DNA of 31,728 nucleotides from Deltaproteobacteria bacterium UBA2409 (GCA_002343185.1 DDRT01000007.1:1-31728); one strand, 5' to 3'. Numbered from the stretch's first letter, positions 15,576 to 24,129 are shown. Numbers and translations are program-made. Notes: generated by a model from the letters alone, not told the origin.

Positions 15576-16332
15576 TTTTTGTTCTCCATCTTTGATGAAA
15601 CCATACCCATTGCTCAGGTGAGATTCTAATCTGCTCCTCAAGCTGCTGGTTAAACTTAGATAGTATATCCTCTGGAGTATTTCCAGAAAGTTCTTTCGTG
15701 GTAATTATAAACTTTTTTTTATCTCTTCTTATAAAGGCACTTATTATTGGAATATTCAAAGAGAGAGCCATTCTCACCACAGTTACTGGAGTAGAGGCCT
15801 CTTCATTAAAAAATTTCACAGGGATACTTTTTACTCTAGTATCCTGATCAATTACTGCAGCTACTACATTACCCTCTAAAAGAATCTCCTCGATCTCCTG
15901 AGCGCCACCTTTACCAACCCTCCAGATAGTCTTGATACCATGCTTATTTCTTAACCATTCAAGTATCCATTGAAACCTTCTAGCTGGTCTTCCTATCGCA
16001 TACAGAGGAGCTCCTCTTCTAACGGCATAAGCTCCTAAGAGATCCCATGCTCCATAGTGGGCGGTTAGAGCCAATATTCCTTTACCCTTGCTTAAAAGTT
16101 TAAGAGCCTCATCGAGATCAGGAGCTATAAAAGCCTCATCCGCAGGGCATTTAAAAAGTGTTTCGAAGATTAATTGCCCTATGTGGGCAAATACCAGTGG
16201 TGTAATATCTTCTCGGTTTATAAACTTCTTAAGTTGTAATGAGCATATTAACCTAGATTTCGTGGGTATAAGGCCAAAAATATACCCTAAAGCGTACCCC
16301 AATAAGCCAAAGGTAGATCTAGCTAGCAGCAC
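15523..16332 (-). CDS. LpxL/HtrB-family lipid A acyltransferase
   Basis: A 269-residue inner-membrane acyltransferase that would add a secondary acyl chain to lipid A or a related lipid. It has the catalytic H-x4-D motif in AHYGAWD (near residues 92-98), an AVIDQDTR segment near 165 and PEQWVWFHQRWRT near the C-terminus, all typical of LpxL/LpxM/LpxP. The N-terminus is shorter than in E. coli LpxL (306 residues). The GTG start (16330-16332) overlaps the CapD-like gene by 14 bp. Together with lpxB in this window it supports a lipid A-bearing outer membrane. Confidence 0.88.
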   Translation of the reverse strand: MLLARSTFGLLGYALGYIFGLIPTKSRLICSLQLKKFINREDITPLVFAHIGQLIFETLFKCPADEAFIAPDLDEALKLLSKGKGILALTAHYGAWDLLGAYAVRRGAPLYAIGRPARRFQWILEWLRNKHGIKTIWRVGKGGAQEIEEILLEGNVVAAVIDQDTRVKSIPVKFFNEEASTPVTVVRMALSLNIPIISAFIRRDKKKFIITTKELSGNTPEDILSKFNQQLEEQIRISPEQWVWFHQRWRTKNDGTRLSYHDYIDFLRS

Positions 16333-18094
16333 GACGAGGCTCTGAGAATTGAACCTGAGACATTATTTCGTTTGTAATAGCCTTAGAGGATAGCTTGAAC
16401 ATTCTTGGTTCGATCTCTGCAAGCCAGTTCCAAACACTAAAATCGAGGGAGTGAGATGCTTCAACTTTAAGAACCCTTGGTAAGTCTGTTTTTATAACCT
16501 TCTCATGAGGAGCACTTATCTCTTCTATCAGTTTTTCTCCTTTTCTAAGACCAATAAACTTGATCGGGATATCGCGTCTACCATGTAGTGCAAGCATTCT
16601 CTTAGCAACTTCTAATACCTTCAATCGCTCGCCCATATCTAATAAGAAAAGATCTCCCTTACCTCCAGCGCCAGCGGCAGAAAGTATAAGATGTACAGCT
16701 TCAGGGATGGACATAAAGTATCTCTCTACATCTGGATGGGTGACTGTAATTGGCCCACCAGCTCGAATTTGATCCCTAAAAATTGGTATTACACTTCCGG
16801 CACTATTAATTACATTTCCAAATCGAACTATTGAAGTAGCAAATGGAAACTCGCTTTCTCTGACTAACCATTCTCCTAGAAGTTTAGTAGCTCCCATGAC
16901 GTTTTCTGGGCTTACAGCTTTGTCAGTAGAGATCATTACGAAGTTTTTAACACTTCCACACTCAACGCAGGCTTTAAGTAGATTTCTAGTACCTAATAAA
17001 TTATTAGCAATGGCTGCATGTGGATTATCTTCTAATAGAGGTACATGCTTATAGGCAGCTGCATGAAAGATTACCTCTGGCTCATGTTTTTTAAGAACTA
17101 AAGAAAGAGAATCATAGCTAGAGACTGATGTAAGTTCAGACTCTATAGGGTATGATGAAAGCTCTCGCGAGATTGAGAAAAGGTTGTACTCACTTGAGTC
17201 CAGCAAAATCAACTTCGAAGGGGAGAACTCCGCAATCTGTCTACAAAGCTCACTACCTATAGATCCACCTGCTCCAGTTACAAGTACAACGCGTTCTCTT
17301 AGAAGGGTGGAGACAGGACCTGAATCTGGAAGCACCGTATCGCAATTAAGAGCCTTCTCGATTGATAGCGGGGCGGTAAGATCTGAGATGCATGCTATAT
17401 CAGCAAATTGCTGAAGATGTTTAACTTGAACTCTTAGTTGATTACAAACTCTTTCAATATCAGCCAGTATCTCTTTCCCTAATGAGGGGATACCAACTAA
17501 TACTGAGCTCACCGTTGGTCTAGTTTCAAGGTGAAACTGCAGGTCTGAAAGTTTTCCTAGGACAGGAACCCCAAATACGCTACCACCTGAATGTCTTGGA
17601 TGATCGTCAAGAACTAGCACAGGTTTTAGTCCAAATCTGATCTGACTAAGAAGATACTTAACTAACATATGTCCAGTATCTCCAGCTCCTAAAACTATAA
17701 CTTCTGCTGCTTCACTTGGAGCTTTTACTGCTCTTTCTCGCGATACTCGTAGGAATCCTCTTAGAGCAACATTAAAAAATAAAGCCAAGACTAGTTCTAT
17801 TATGAGTATACTTCTTGGAAAGCCTTGAATTGGTAGAAGAAAGGCGATAGCACCAAAAGCTACACTGCTTGCTGTATGAGATTTGAAGATTTTAATACCA
17901 TCTTCTAAGGAGAAATATCTCCACATCGATTTATTTAGACCCCAGTACCATGCACCAAGAAGTCTTAAGAATAGAAGAATTGGGAGAGCAGGTATTATTC
18001 TTTCTGATATTTCTGCCCAGTTGCCATCAAATCGTAAAGCTAGGGCTAGAAAATAGCTAACAAATGACACGCATAGAGTAAGTGTGAGCTTCAT
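16319..18094 (-). CDS. CapD/WbpM-type membrane nucleotide-sugar 4,6-dehydratase
   Basis: A 591-residue inner-membrane enzyme that converts UDP-GlcNAc or a similar nucleotide sugar to its 4-keto-6-deoxy form for polysaccharide synthesis. Four N-terminal membrane helices (about residues 1-115) precede a first Rossmann region (EVIVLGAGDTGHML) and the catalytic SDR domain (VLVTGAGGSIGSEL near 268-281, FHAAAYKHVPLLEDNP, ISTDKAVSPENVMGATK). The usual catalytic Tyr of YxxxK is replaced by Met (M400, K404), as in WbpM and other long dehydratases. Overlap with the acyltransferase downstream and close spacing to the secreted-protein genes upstream define an operon. Confidence 0.92.
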   Translation of the reverse strand: MKLTLTLCVSFVSYFLALALRFDGNWAEISERIIPALPILLFLRLLGAWYWGLNKSMWRYFSLEDGIKIFKSHTASSVAFGAIAFLLPIQGFPRSILIIELVLALFFNVALRGFLRVSRERAVKAPSEAAEVIVLGAGDTGHMLVKYLLSQIRFGLKPVLVLDDHPRHSGGSVFGVPVLGKLSDLQFHLETRPTVSSVLVGIPSLGKEILADIERVCNQLRVQVKHLQQFADIACISDLTAPLSIEKALNCDTVLPDSGPVSTLLRERVVLVTGAGGSIGSELCRQIAEFSPSKLILLDSSEYNLFSISRELSSYPIESELTSVSSYDSLSLVLKKHEPEVIFHAAAYKHVPLLEDNPHAAIANNLLGTRNLLKACVECGSVKNFVMISTDKAVSPENVMGATKLLGEWLVRESEFPFATSIVRFGNVINSAGSVIPIFRDQIRAGGPITVTHPDVERYFMSIPEAVHLILSAAGAGGKGDLFLLDMGERLKVLEVAKRMLALHGRRDIPIKFIGLRKGEKLIEEISAPHEKVIKTDLPRVLKVEASHSLDFSVWNWLAEIEPRMFKLSSKAITNEIMSQVQFSEPRRAAS

Positions 18095-18134
18095 TGAAGA
18101 TTAAGCTTAACAGGAACTAAAGTAAAACGTCTAT

Positions 18135-18638
18135 CTAGTTTAGCGTGTTCTTAAGAGCTTTATTGAGCCATTTTTGATATGCTTTTGGTGAGTTTAGTCT
18201 AGGCTCAGTTCCGCAGTTGGGGATAAATCTGCCAACAAGATCGGTCTGATGAACTACAGTGCCTCCACAGATTAGATTTGCGCCGACAAATAGAACCGAC
18301 CTTTCTCTGACATCTCCATCAGGCCCACCCTCGCGAACCCTTCTAGTTAGAGGGCCTTTAATTACAAGTCTGTTCTTTGAAGCGATGAGATCTTTTGGTC
18401 CACCAAGACGTCTTTCATTTGTAAATGATCCATCTCGGTATTGAATCTTTGAAAATAACCTAACTTTACAATCTCCATTAAAACCTGAAGGTCTGAAATA
18501 ACGAATCCTAATTCGCTGACCTGGCGCGACTCTAAAGAAAATATTAGGTTCAGTTGTTGATCTAATAACTGCTGATGAGGAGCATTGTTCTGCTACTAAG
18601 AAAGAGCTAAGTAGTAAAAGGGCAAATAGATATCTCAT
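18135..18638 (-). CDS. Secreted Cys-containing protein, unknown
   Basis: A 167-residue protein with a clear signal peptide (MRYLFALLLLSSFLVA, cleavage before EQC). The mature part is beta-rich and basic and has four cysteines, compatible with two disulphides. I recognise no family. GGAAG lies 6 nt before the ATG. Its gene begins 12 bp after the stop of the preceding secreted protein and ends 40 bp before the CapD-like dehydratase, so it is probably tied to surface-polysaccharide synthesis. Confidence 0.65.
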   Translation of the reverse strand: MRYLFALLLLSSFLVAEQCSSSAVIRSTTEPNIFFRVAPGQRIRIRYFRPSGFNGDCKVRLFSKIQYRDGSFTNERRLGGPKDLIASKNRLVIKGPLTRRVREGGPDGDVRERSVLFVGANLICGGTVVHQTDLVGRFIPNCGTEPRLNSPKAYQKWLNKALKNTLN

Positions 18639-18650
18639 AAAAAAACTTCC

Positions 18651-19208
18651 TTAATTCATTCTACTTAATACATCAATCTCTTCTTCGTTCAAACATTCTC
18701 TTGCAAAGTCTGCTGATGAATCGCCAGCTGAACTGCCTGCGGTTGAAGGTGTCTGAGAAGACGCGTCCCCACTACCTGAGCCGCCTTCAAGGGATAGATT
18801 TTCTGTGGAGTTAATTGAATTTTCTCCACCAGAGCTTCCACTAAAAGATACAACCCCTGCCAGTGCTCCGGCGCCGGTAATACCTGCTAGCAGAAGATTG
18901 TCATCTGAGTTGGTGGTATATGAGATCGACTGTATTTTCTCAGAGCAGAAACTCCAATCACCAGCCGATAGACTACTAAATATAGCAACGCCATCTTTAA
19001 TTTGCGCAGTTAGGGTCTCTCCATTTTTAGATTTTGCAGTAAGCTGTTCATCATTAGGGCTAACTAACTTAAGGGTGACTGTAAAACTATCCTCAATGTT
19101 ACTGACTGTTCTTCTGATCTCATTAGAGCAGTCACGCAGTATTAACTCAGACTCGGCAAATGCAAACGTTGCCAGTAGAGTTATGGAGGACAATAGGAGT
19201 GATTTCAT
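18651..19208 (-). CDS. Secreted protein with prealbumin-like domain and Gly/Ala-rich hydrophobic segment
   Basis: A 185-residue protein of unknown role. A signal peptide (MKSLLLSSITLLATFAFA) is followed by a small beta domain containing DGVAIFSSLSAGDWSFC, the pattern seen in SpaA/CNA-B-like or carboxypeptidase-regulatory-like folds. Next comes a hydrophobic Gly/Ala stretch (LLLAGITGAGALAGVV), a Ser/Gly-rich tail and a final acidic region with one Cys. The start is uncertain: ATG 19208 gives a clean signal peptide, TTG 19226 adds six residues, and neither has a Shine-Dalgarno. The protein at 21675-22121 shares this architecture. It leads the operon with the CapD-like gene and is divergent from tviB. 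Confidence 0.65.
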   Translation of the reverse strand: MKSLLLSSITLLATFAFAESELILRDCSNEIRRTVSNIEDSFTVTLKLVSPNDEQLTAKSKNGETLTAQIKDGVAIFSSLSAGDWSFCSEKIQSISYTTNSDDNLLLAGITGAGALAGVVSFSGSSGGENSINSTENLSLEGGSGSGDASSQTPSTAGSSAGDSSADFARECLNEEEIDVLSRMN

Positions 19209-19282
19209 ATATTTGGATGATGCCAAGGAAACGTGTTATTTGTAAAGCCAGTATATGGATTGCTGCGTGACAGGGTTTTAGA

Positions 19283-20545
19283 ATGGAGAAGATCGGAGTC
19301 ATAGGACTAGGATATGTGGGTCTACCAGTTGCCCTTGAGTTCTCTTTGGCTGGGTTTGAGGTTGTTGGATTTGATCTAAATCAAAAAAAGGTTGAGAAAT
19401 TAAATAAAAAGATAGATCCAATTAAGGAGGGTCTTGATAACCAGATTAGAGAATGTAGAGCAATATTCACTACTAACCGAGAGCAGTTATCAGGGTGCAC
19501 TACATATATTGTCTGTGTCCCGACACCTGTTGATGAGAATAAAAACCCAGATCTTTCTCCCCTACATGGAGCCTGCACTACTATAGGTTCAGTTCTAAAG
19601 AAGGGCGATCTTGTAGTCATTGAATCAACAGTATACCCAGGGGTAACAGAAGAGTTTTGCGGAAAATTATTGTCAGAAGTTTCAGGCCTAAAACCCTCGG
19701 TTGACTTCTCATTGGGATACTCTCCTGAGAGGATGAATCCTGGTGATCCAAAAAGAAGACTTCCTGATATAGTAAAAGTAGTAGCAGGTGATAGTAAGGA
19801 GTCACTAAAGAGGGTAGAGGATCTTTACTCAAAGATCATAAGAGCCGGGGTTTTCGCTGCCAAAAGTATTAAAGTGGCAGAGGCTGCAAAAGTTATCGAA
19901 AACACACAACGAGATCTTAATATTGCTTTAATGAATGAGCTATCGATCATATTTGATAGGGTTGGGATTCCAACTAGGGATGTCCTTGAAGCTGCAAAAA
20001 CAAAATGGAATTTTTTGCCTTTTGTTCCAGGATTAGTTGGAGGGCACTGTATTGGGGTAGATCCATATTATCTTACGACTTTAGCTGAGGGGCTTGGTTA
20101 TCACCCAGAGATTATTCTTGCTGGAAGAAGAATAAATGATCGAATGGGCTCTTGGATCGGTCAGAAAGTTGTTAAACTACTAATCAAAAGTGATATTGCT
20201 CCAAAAGGTGCTGAGATTGGAATTTTAGGGGTTACGTTCAAAGAGAATGTTGCGGATCTCAGAAATTCTAAAGTTATTGACGTTGTAAAAGAGTTAAGTG
20301 AATTTGGTGCTAATGTTTCTGTTTGGGATCCTCATGTAACAAACGATGAGGCTAAATATGAGTACGGAATAGAAATATCCAAACCCGATCGAGAGTTTGA
20401 TTGTCTAGTAATAGCAGTTTCTCATAATGAATTTAGAAATCCAGATTTTATTAAACGTTATGTCAAAAGTGGTGGAATTATTGTTGATCTAAAGGGAATC
20501 TTCGAGCCTGATATGTTTCCAGATCAAGTATACTGGGCATTATGA
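19283..20545 (+). CDS. tviB: UDP-N-acetylglucosamine/galactosamine 6-dehydrogenase
   Basis: A 420-residue cytosolic enzyme of the UDP-glucose/GDP-mannose dehydrogenase family that oxidises C6 of an N-acetylhexosamine nucleotide to a uronic acid. It has the NAD-binding start IGVIGLGYVGLPVA, CVPTPVDENKNPDLSPL, ESTVYPGVTEE, GYSPERMNPGDP and the catalytic-Cys motif GGHCIGVDPYYL (C256). GYSPERMNPGD is typical of the TviB/WbpO/WbpA branch, not of plain UDP-glucose dehydrogenases. The tviC-like epimerase overlaps by ATGA, which supports the UDP-GlcNAc route to UDP-GalNAcA known from the Vi antigen. AGGG about 8 nt upstream is a modest ribosome site. Confidence 0.88.
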   Translation: MEKIGVIGLGYVGLPVALEFSLAGFEVVGFDLNQKKVEKLNKKIDPIKEGLDNQIRECRAIFTTNREQLSGCTTYIVCVPTPVDENKNPDLSPLHGACTTIGSVLKKGDLVVIESTVYPGVTEEFCGKLLSEVSGLKPSVDFSLGYSPERMNPGDPKRRLPDIVKVVAGDSKESLKRVEDLYSKIIRAGVFAAKSIKVAEAAKVIENTQRDLNIALMNELSIIFDRVGIPTRDVLEAAKTKWNFLPFVPGLVGGHCIGVDPYYLTTLAEGLGYHPEIILAGRRINDRMGSWIGQKVVKLLIKSDIAPKGAEIGILGVTFKENVADLRNSKVIDVVKELSEFGANVSVWDPHVTNDEAKYEYGIEISKPDREFDCLVIAVSHNEFRNPDFIKRYVKSGGIIVDLKGIFEPDMFPDQVYWAL

Positions 20546-21453
20546 CAAGATCTTTAGTCACTGGTTCAGCAGGATTTATTGGCTCTCATCTTTGTGAAAG
20601 GCTTTTGAGGGAAGGTCATGAGGTATTAGGGGTTGATAATTTTATCACGGGTAAACCCGAAAATATAATCAAAGGAGTTAGATTTGTTGAGGGTGATATA
20701 AACGATTTTACATTGATGAAAAGACTTACAAATGGGGTCGATTTTGTTTTTCATCAGGCAGCTTTGGGTTCAGTCCCAAGATCTTTTAAATTTCCTCAAG
20801 ATACTAATAGGGCAAACGTCTCTGGTTTTTTGAGTGTTCTAGAAGCTTCTCTTTCGGCCAATGTTAGATCTTTTGTTTATGCATCATCTTCTTCTGTTTA
20901 TGGGGATAGTAAGATTAGCCCTAAAAAAGAGGGAGAGGAGGGAGCTCTACTTTCTCCTTATGCAATTTCAAAAAGAGCTGATGAGCTTTATGCATCTGTA
21001 TTAGGTGAGCGGGTAGAGACCAGTATTATTGGTCTTAGATATTTTAATGTATTTGGCTCAAGGCAGGATCCAGAAGGTCCCTATGCTGCAGTAATTCCTA
21101 AGTGGATTAAATCAATCAGGCAGGGTGAGACTTGTGTTATTAATGGAGATGGAAATATCTCCAGAGATTTTTGTTTTATCTCTAATGTAGTAGATGCAAA
21201 TCTACTTGCTGCAAAAAGTAGTGTAGATAAGCCTGAAGTCCTTAACATTGCCTGTGGTGCAAGCACTACGCTTTTTGAACTTTTTGAGATGATCGCCTCT
21301 GCACTCGGAAAGAACGGGTTAAAGCCTGAGCTTGGTCCACCAAGAGAAGGAGATATTCAGTTTTCATTAGCGGATATTTCAAAAGCTAGATCTGTTATCG
21401 GATATAACCCATCGGTTGATGTGGCGGAGGGGATTAAGCTTACTTGTGGGTAG
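20542..21453 (+). CDS. tviC: UDP-GlcNAc(A) 4-epimerase, TviC/WbpP type
   Basis: A 303-residue cytosolic SDR epimerase. Diagnostic motifs are TGSAGFIGSHL (NAD), HQAALGSVPRS, YAISK (Y140, K144) and FNVFGSRQDPEGPYAAVIPK; the last is typical of the WbpP/TviC/WbgU group, which interconverts GlcNAc and GalNAc forms. The substrate is most likely UDP-GlcNAcA, made by TviB, giving UDP-GalNAcA. Compared with 330-345 residues in the family it is short at the C-terminus. The ATGA overlap with tviB predicts coupled translation. A palindromic element follows its stop. Confidence 0.88.
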   Translation: MTRSLVTGSAGFIGSHLCERLLREGHEVLGVDNFITGKPENIIKGVRFVEGDINDFTLMKRLTNGVDFVFHQAALGSVPRSFKFPQDTNRANVSGFLSVLEASLSANVRSFVYASSSSVYGDSKISPKKEGEEGALLSPYAISKRADELYASVLGERVETSIIGLRYFNVFGSRQDPEGPYAAVIPKWIKSIRQGETCVINGDGNISRDFCFISNVVDANLLAAKSSVDKPEVLNIACGASTTLFELFEMIASALGKNGLKPELGPPREGDIQFSLADISKARSVIGYNPSVDVAEGIKLTCG

Positions 21454-21480
21454 TGGGGGTATTAGCTTCAGAGCTTGCCT

Positions 21481-21556
21481 GGTCTGGTTTTCTTGTCCTC
21501 CGAAGCTTCCTACTCTGCTAAAGCTACGAAGGACAAGTTAGCGAAGGGGGAAGACC
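21481..21556. repeat. Palindromic element after tviC
   Basis: CTTGTCCTCCGAAGC (21492-21506) pairs with GCTACGAAGGACAAG (21523-21537), 13 of 15 positions. An outer GGTCT (21481-21485)/AGACC (21552-21556) closes the structure. The GTCCTCCG...CGAAGGAC core belongs to a type of short intergenic palindrome often met in environmental genomes. Confidence 0.55.
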
Positions 21557-21587
21557 TATATGAAATAAAATCACACTAATTCCGTAA

Positions 21588-21642
21588 CCGTGAACTTAGG
21601 CTTGAGCGTGAGCCAATTTCAAGGTCAAGCCTAAGGTCATGG
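21588..21642. repeat. 18-bp imperfect inverted repeat between convergent genes
   Basis: The arm at 21588-21605 contains CTTAGGCTTGA and pairs with TCAAGCCTAAG in the arm at 21625-21642 (11 bp perfect, 16 of 18 overall). It separates tviC from the convergent secreted-protein gene. Confidence 0.55.
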
Positions 21643-21674
21643 TCAAGGATTCATGCCATTGCCGGTGAAAATTA

Positions 21675-22121
21675 CTATGAACTTGGCGATATCACTGTTT
21701 TGTCGTCATCATCATCTGTTAGCTCAACAATTCCAACTGTTGCTCCACCAGCGATTGCAACTCCTGCTAGTGCAGGCAGTATGGTAATTCCAGTTGAGCC
21801 ACCAGAAATTGCTACTGTAGTGAATGTTAGACCCATTTCGCTTGAAGAAACTATGTAAGTGCCAGGAAGAAGATTTTGAAACAGAGCTACACCATTTTCA
21901 GCGGTAGTCTGAATTATTTCACCTGTTGCCTCGTTAGTAATCGTGACTATTGCTCCTTCAGCTGCTTCGCCCGTCTCATTTAAAACTGAGAATTCAATAG
22001 ATCCAAACTGGCTTGAAATGTTCTCCTCTGCTCGTACAAAACCACTTGTATCTTTAACTGTTATAGTCCCGCCTTCAGCAAGGATGAGGGATGGGATTAT
22101 GAGCAAAAGTAGTGCACGCAT
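21675..22121 (-). CDS. Secreted prealbumin-like protein with hydrophobic segment and acidic tail
   Basis: A 148-residue protein. The signal peptide (MRALLLLIIPSLILA) precedes a small domain resembling SpaA/CNA-B or carboxypeptidase-regulatory folds (GEAAEGAIVTITNEATGEII, ENGVALFQNLLPGTYIVSS). A Gly/Ala-rich hydrophobic span follows (ILPALAGVAIAGGATVGIV) and then an acidic tail (ELTDDDDDKTVISPSS). It shares layout with the protein at 18651-19208, and both flank polysaccharide genes. A C-terminal membrane span with an acidic tail differs from PEP-CTERM sorting signals, which end in basic residues. TCTAAT lies 7 nt before the ATG and no Shine-Dalgarno is seen. Anchor or scaffold for surface glycan is only a guess. 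Confidence 0.65.
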   Translation of the reverse strand: MRALLLLIIPSLILAEGGTITVKDTSGFVRAEENISSQFGSIEFSVLNETGEAAEGAIVTITNEATGEIIQTTAENGVALFQNLLPGTYIVSSSEMGLTFTTVAISGGSTGITILPALAGVAIAGGATVGIVELTDDDDDKTVISPSS

Positions 22122-22128
22122 TGTTCTA

Positions 22129-22134
22129 ATTAGA
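22129..22134 (-). promoter_or_regulatory. -10-like box upstream of the small secreted protein
   Basis: TCTAAT on the minus strand (5 of 6 to TATAAT), then TAGAACA (7 nt) and the ATG. Same spacing as other probable leaderless starts here. Confidence 0.35.
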
Positions 22135-22214
22135 TGTCGTCAAGTCTAACATGGCTTCTTAATGATGATTTATTATCTGAGAATAAAAACGGTGAAATGT
22201 CCAAGAAATTGATA

Positions 22215-23513
22215 TTAACCAGATCTTTTTCGTAAAACAGCGTTTCCAATAATTACGCTTATTGAGGCGATTCCAATCCAACTTATTGCTGGTATCCTTA
22301 GTGGAAAGTCGAAGGTCGAACTTAATAGGAACGATATGACCGCAAGCTCAGGGAATATGGTTTTCCCCTTAAATAGAAAGCTATCTTTATATACCCTAAT
22401 AAAAAAGAAGGTTGTAATTAAAGAACCTATCAAGCCAGTTTCGATTATGAGCTGCAAGGTATCCGAATGAAGGTACTCAGGTCTAAGTCCTACAAAGGTT
22501 GAAGAAGCAACCGAGAAGAACCTCTCTTCCCATAATCCAAGACCTACCCCAAAAATTGGAGATCCATAGAGTAATGGCAGGCTCTCTTTGATCATAAGCC
22601 ATCTAAGATCGTCAACTGCAGCGATTAGTCCATAAACAAGTCTTGCTTCTAATATCTCCTTTTGTTCGTACAGTGCCCCGACAGTTGCAAGGGCAAATAT
22701 CATTGCTAACCAAAGAGAAAAACTTTTCAGTCTCGCCCCAGTCGAAAAAGAGAAATGAATAACGCCAATCAAAGATAGAATTGATAATGGAACTACTACT
22801 CCTCTTGATAGACTTGCAAGTATCGTGACTGAAAGTAAAGAAGCCTTAGAAGCAATTATAAGCAATGAAGGAAGTAGTGGTGATGCAAGATATATTGAAA
22901 GTTTCGATGAGTGAGATTTAAGTAGGTCCTTAGACACTGATTCTTTTAGTTTAGTTAACTTCAAAAAGAACTCTTCTAGTACAAAAAAGAATGGAAAGAT
23001 CAAAAATGCACCAAGATGGTTTGGGTTTACAAAAGGCCATCTGGCACGATTACTTGCTGCAACTGTTGAAGGTTCAAATATCCAAAACAAACGTCCTGTA
23101 TCGTTAAGCCAGTGACTAAGAGCTATTAAGGATACAATGATTCCCGAATAAATGATGTACGCTTTTAGTTTCAAAAAATTATCAGTTCGAGCTAGAATAA
23201 AAAAAAGAACTGCAGCTATAGAAAATGAAAATATTGCAGATTCCATCTGAACTTGGTTTGGAACCCCAAGAGAGATTCCTTCAATCGGAAGTGGTTGTTT
23301 GAATATCATTCCCCAACAAAATTGAAGAGATCCATAAAGAGCAATCGATAGGCACCAGAGTCCTAAGGTTTGTATTGGTGGAAAAAGAGGTGCTTTTTTG
23401 ATGGAGTAAATTCCAGAAAAGATTATTAAGGCTGAAAATGAAAGCCATGCAGGAGTATGTACTGATCCGAAAAAAAGTGGAGATAGGATAATTAATATAG
23501 GCACTAAAGGCAT
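22215..23513 (-). CDS. O-antigen polymerase/ligase-family membrane protein (Wzy_C)
   Basis: A 432-residue integral inner-membrane protein with about 11-12 hydrophobic helices. The central and distal family marks are present: WPFVNPNHLGAFLIFPFF near residues 160-175, LASLSRGVVVPLSIL near 240, and the large periplasmic loop with GVGLGLWEERFF and YLHSDTLQLIIETGLIGS. This is the O-antigen ligase (WaaL) / polymerase (Wzy) / PglL superfamily (PF04932); the three cannot be split by sequence alone. The start at 23511-23513 overlaps coaE by 10 bp and has GGAG about 8 nt upstream. It probably acts on the GalNAcA-containing glycan predicted from tviBC. Confidence 0.85.
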   Translation of the reverse strand: MPLVPILIILSPLFFGSVHTPAWLSFSALIIFSGIYSIKKAPLFPPIQTLGLWCLSIALYGSLQFCWGMIFKQPLPIEGISLGVPNQVQMESAIFSFSIAAVLFFILARTDNFLKLKAYIIYSGIIVSLIALSHWLNDTGRLFWIFEPSTVAASNRARWPFVNPNHLGAFLIFPFFFVLEEFFLKLTKLKESVSKDLLKSHSSKLSIYLASPLLPSLLIIASKASLLSVTILASLSRGVVVPLSILSLIGVIHFSFSTGARLKSFSLWLAMIFALATVGALYEQKEILEARLVYGLIAAVDDLRWLMIKESLPLLYGSPIFGVGLGLWEERFFSVASSTFVGLRPEYLHSDTLQLIIETGLIGSLITTFFFIRVYKDSFLFKGKTIFPELAVISFLLSSTFDFPLRIPAISWIGIASISVIIGNAVLRKRSG

Positions 23514-24076
23514 TTTAGAAGCTCCTTAACTTTTAATTCCAGATCGGCAATTGTTCCATTATTTTCTAAACTAAAATCTGCTCTTTTTATCTTTTCTTCA
23601 ATAGGAAGTTGAGCTTTTAGTCTTTTATGAACTTCTTGAGGGGGAAGTGAAGAGCGTTGAATAATATTATCCTCTGAGGCGTATACTGCTACTGATTTCG
23701 AGATTTCTGGGTACGATTGTTTGGACTCAAACAAAAGTGGAACAAGGTAGAAGATTAGATCTCCGCTATGAGAATTATAGATTCTGAGCCAGTCATCCCT
23801 AATTATAGGATGAAGAATAGCCTCAAGTTTCTCTCTGGATTTCGTATCGTTAAAGACAATCTGAGCTAGTTTTTTCCGATCAAGTTCGCCTGATGGGAGT
23901 AAGATAGATTCGCCAAATATAGTTACAATATCCTTGAGGCCTTTTGAGCCGATGGTTACAGCTTCTCTTGCCAAAGTATCGGAGTCTACAACCTCATAAC
24001 CAAGATTCTTTAAAATATCTCCGACTTTAGATTTCCCACATCCAAATCCACCGGTAATGGCGATAGCGCGTTTCAT
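23504..24076 (-). CDS. coaE: Dephospho-CoA kinase
   Basis: CoaE phosphorylates the 3'-OH of dephospho-CoA, the last step of coenzyme A synthesis in the cytosol. 190 residues. The P-loop is ITGGFGCGKSKVG at the N-terminus; DSDTLAREAV follows, then HPIIRDDW and LVPLLFES, all family signatures. ATG 24074-24076 is taken as the start; a GTG two codons upstream (24082) is an alternative, and neither has a Shine-Dalgarno. A TATAAT lies upstream on the minus strand. It heads an operon with the Wzy-like gene and is divergent from the aminotransferase. Confidence 0.93.
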   Translation of the reverse strand: MKRAIAITGGFGCGKSKVGDILKNLGYEVVDSDTLAREAVTIGSKGLKDIVTIFGESILLPSGELDRKKLAQIVFNDTKSREKLEAILHPIIRDDWLRIYNSHSGDLIFYLVPLLFESKQSYPEISKSVAVYASEDNIIQRSSLPPQEVHKRLKAQLPIEEKIKRADFSLENNGTIADLELKVKELLKCL

Positions 24077-24120
24077 TTTCACTACTAAGTTACACGCCCT
24101 TAGATTATAGAGGCAAGATA

Positions 24121-24129
24121 TGGTAATAT
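24121..24129 (+). promoter_or_regulatory. Extended -10 of a leaderless-type promoter
   Basis: TG-G-TAATAT is followed by GTTCTAG (7 nt) and then the GTG start of the aminotransferase. A transcript from here would begin at or next to the start codon; there is no Shine-Dalgarno. Confidence 0.45.

Noticed and set aside
18805..19245. A 146-codon plus-strand frame opposite the secreted protein
   Set aside because: It is antisense to a protein with a clear signal peptide and operon context; the composition is that of a shadow frame.
18651..22121. PEP-CTERM/exosortase substrates
   Set aside because: No VPEP-type motif or basic C-terminal residues, and no exosortase in the window.
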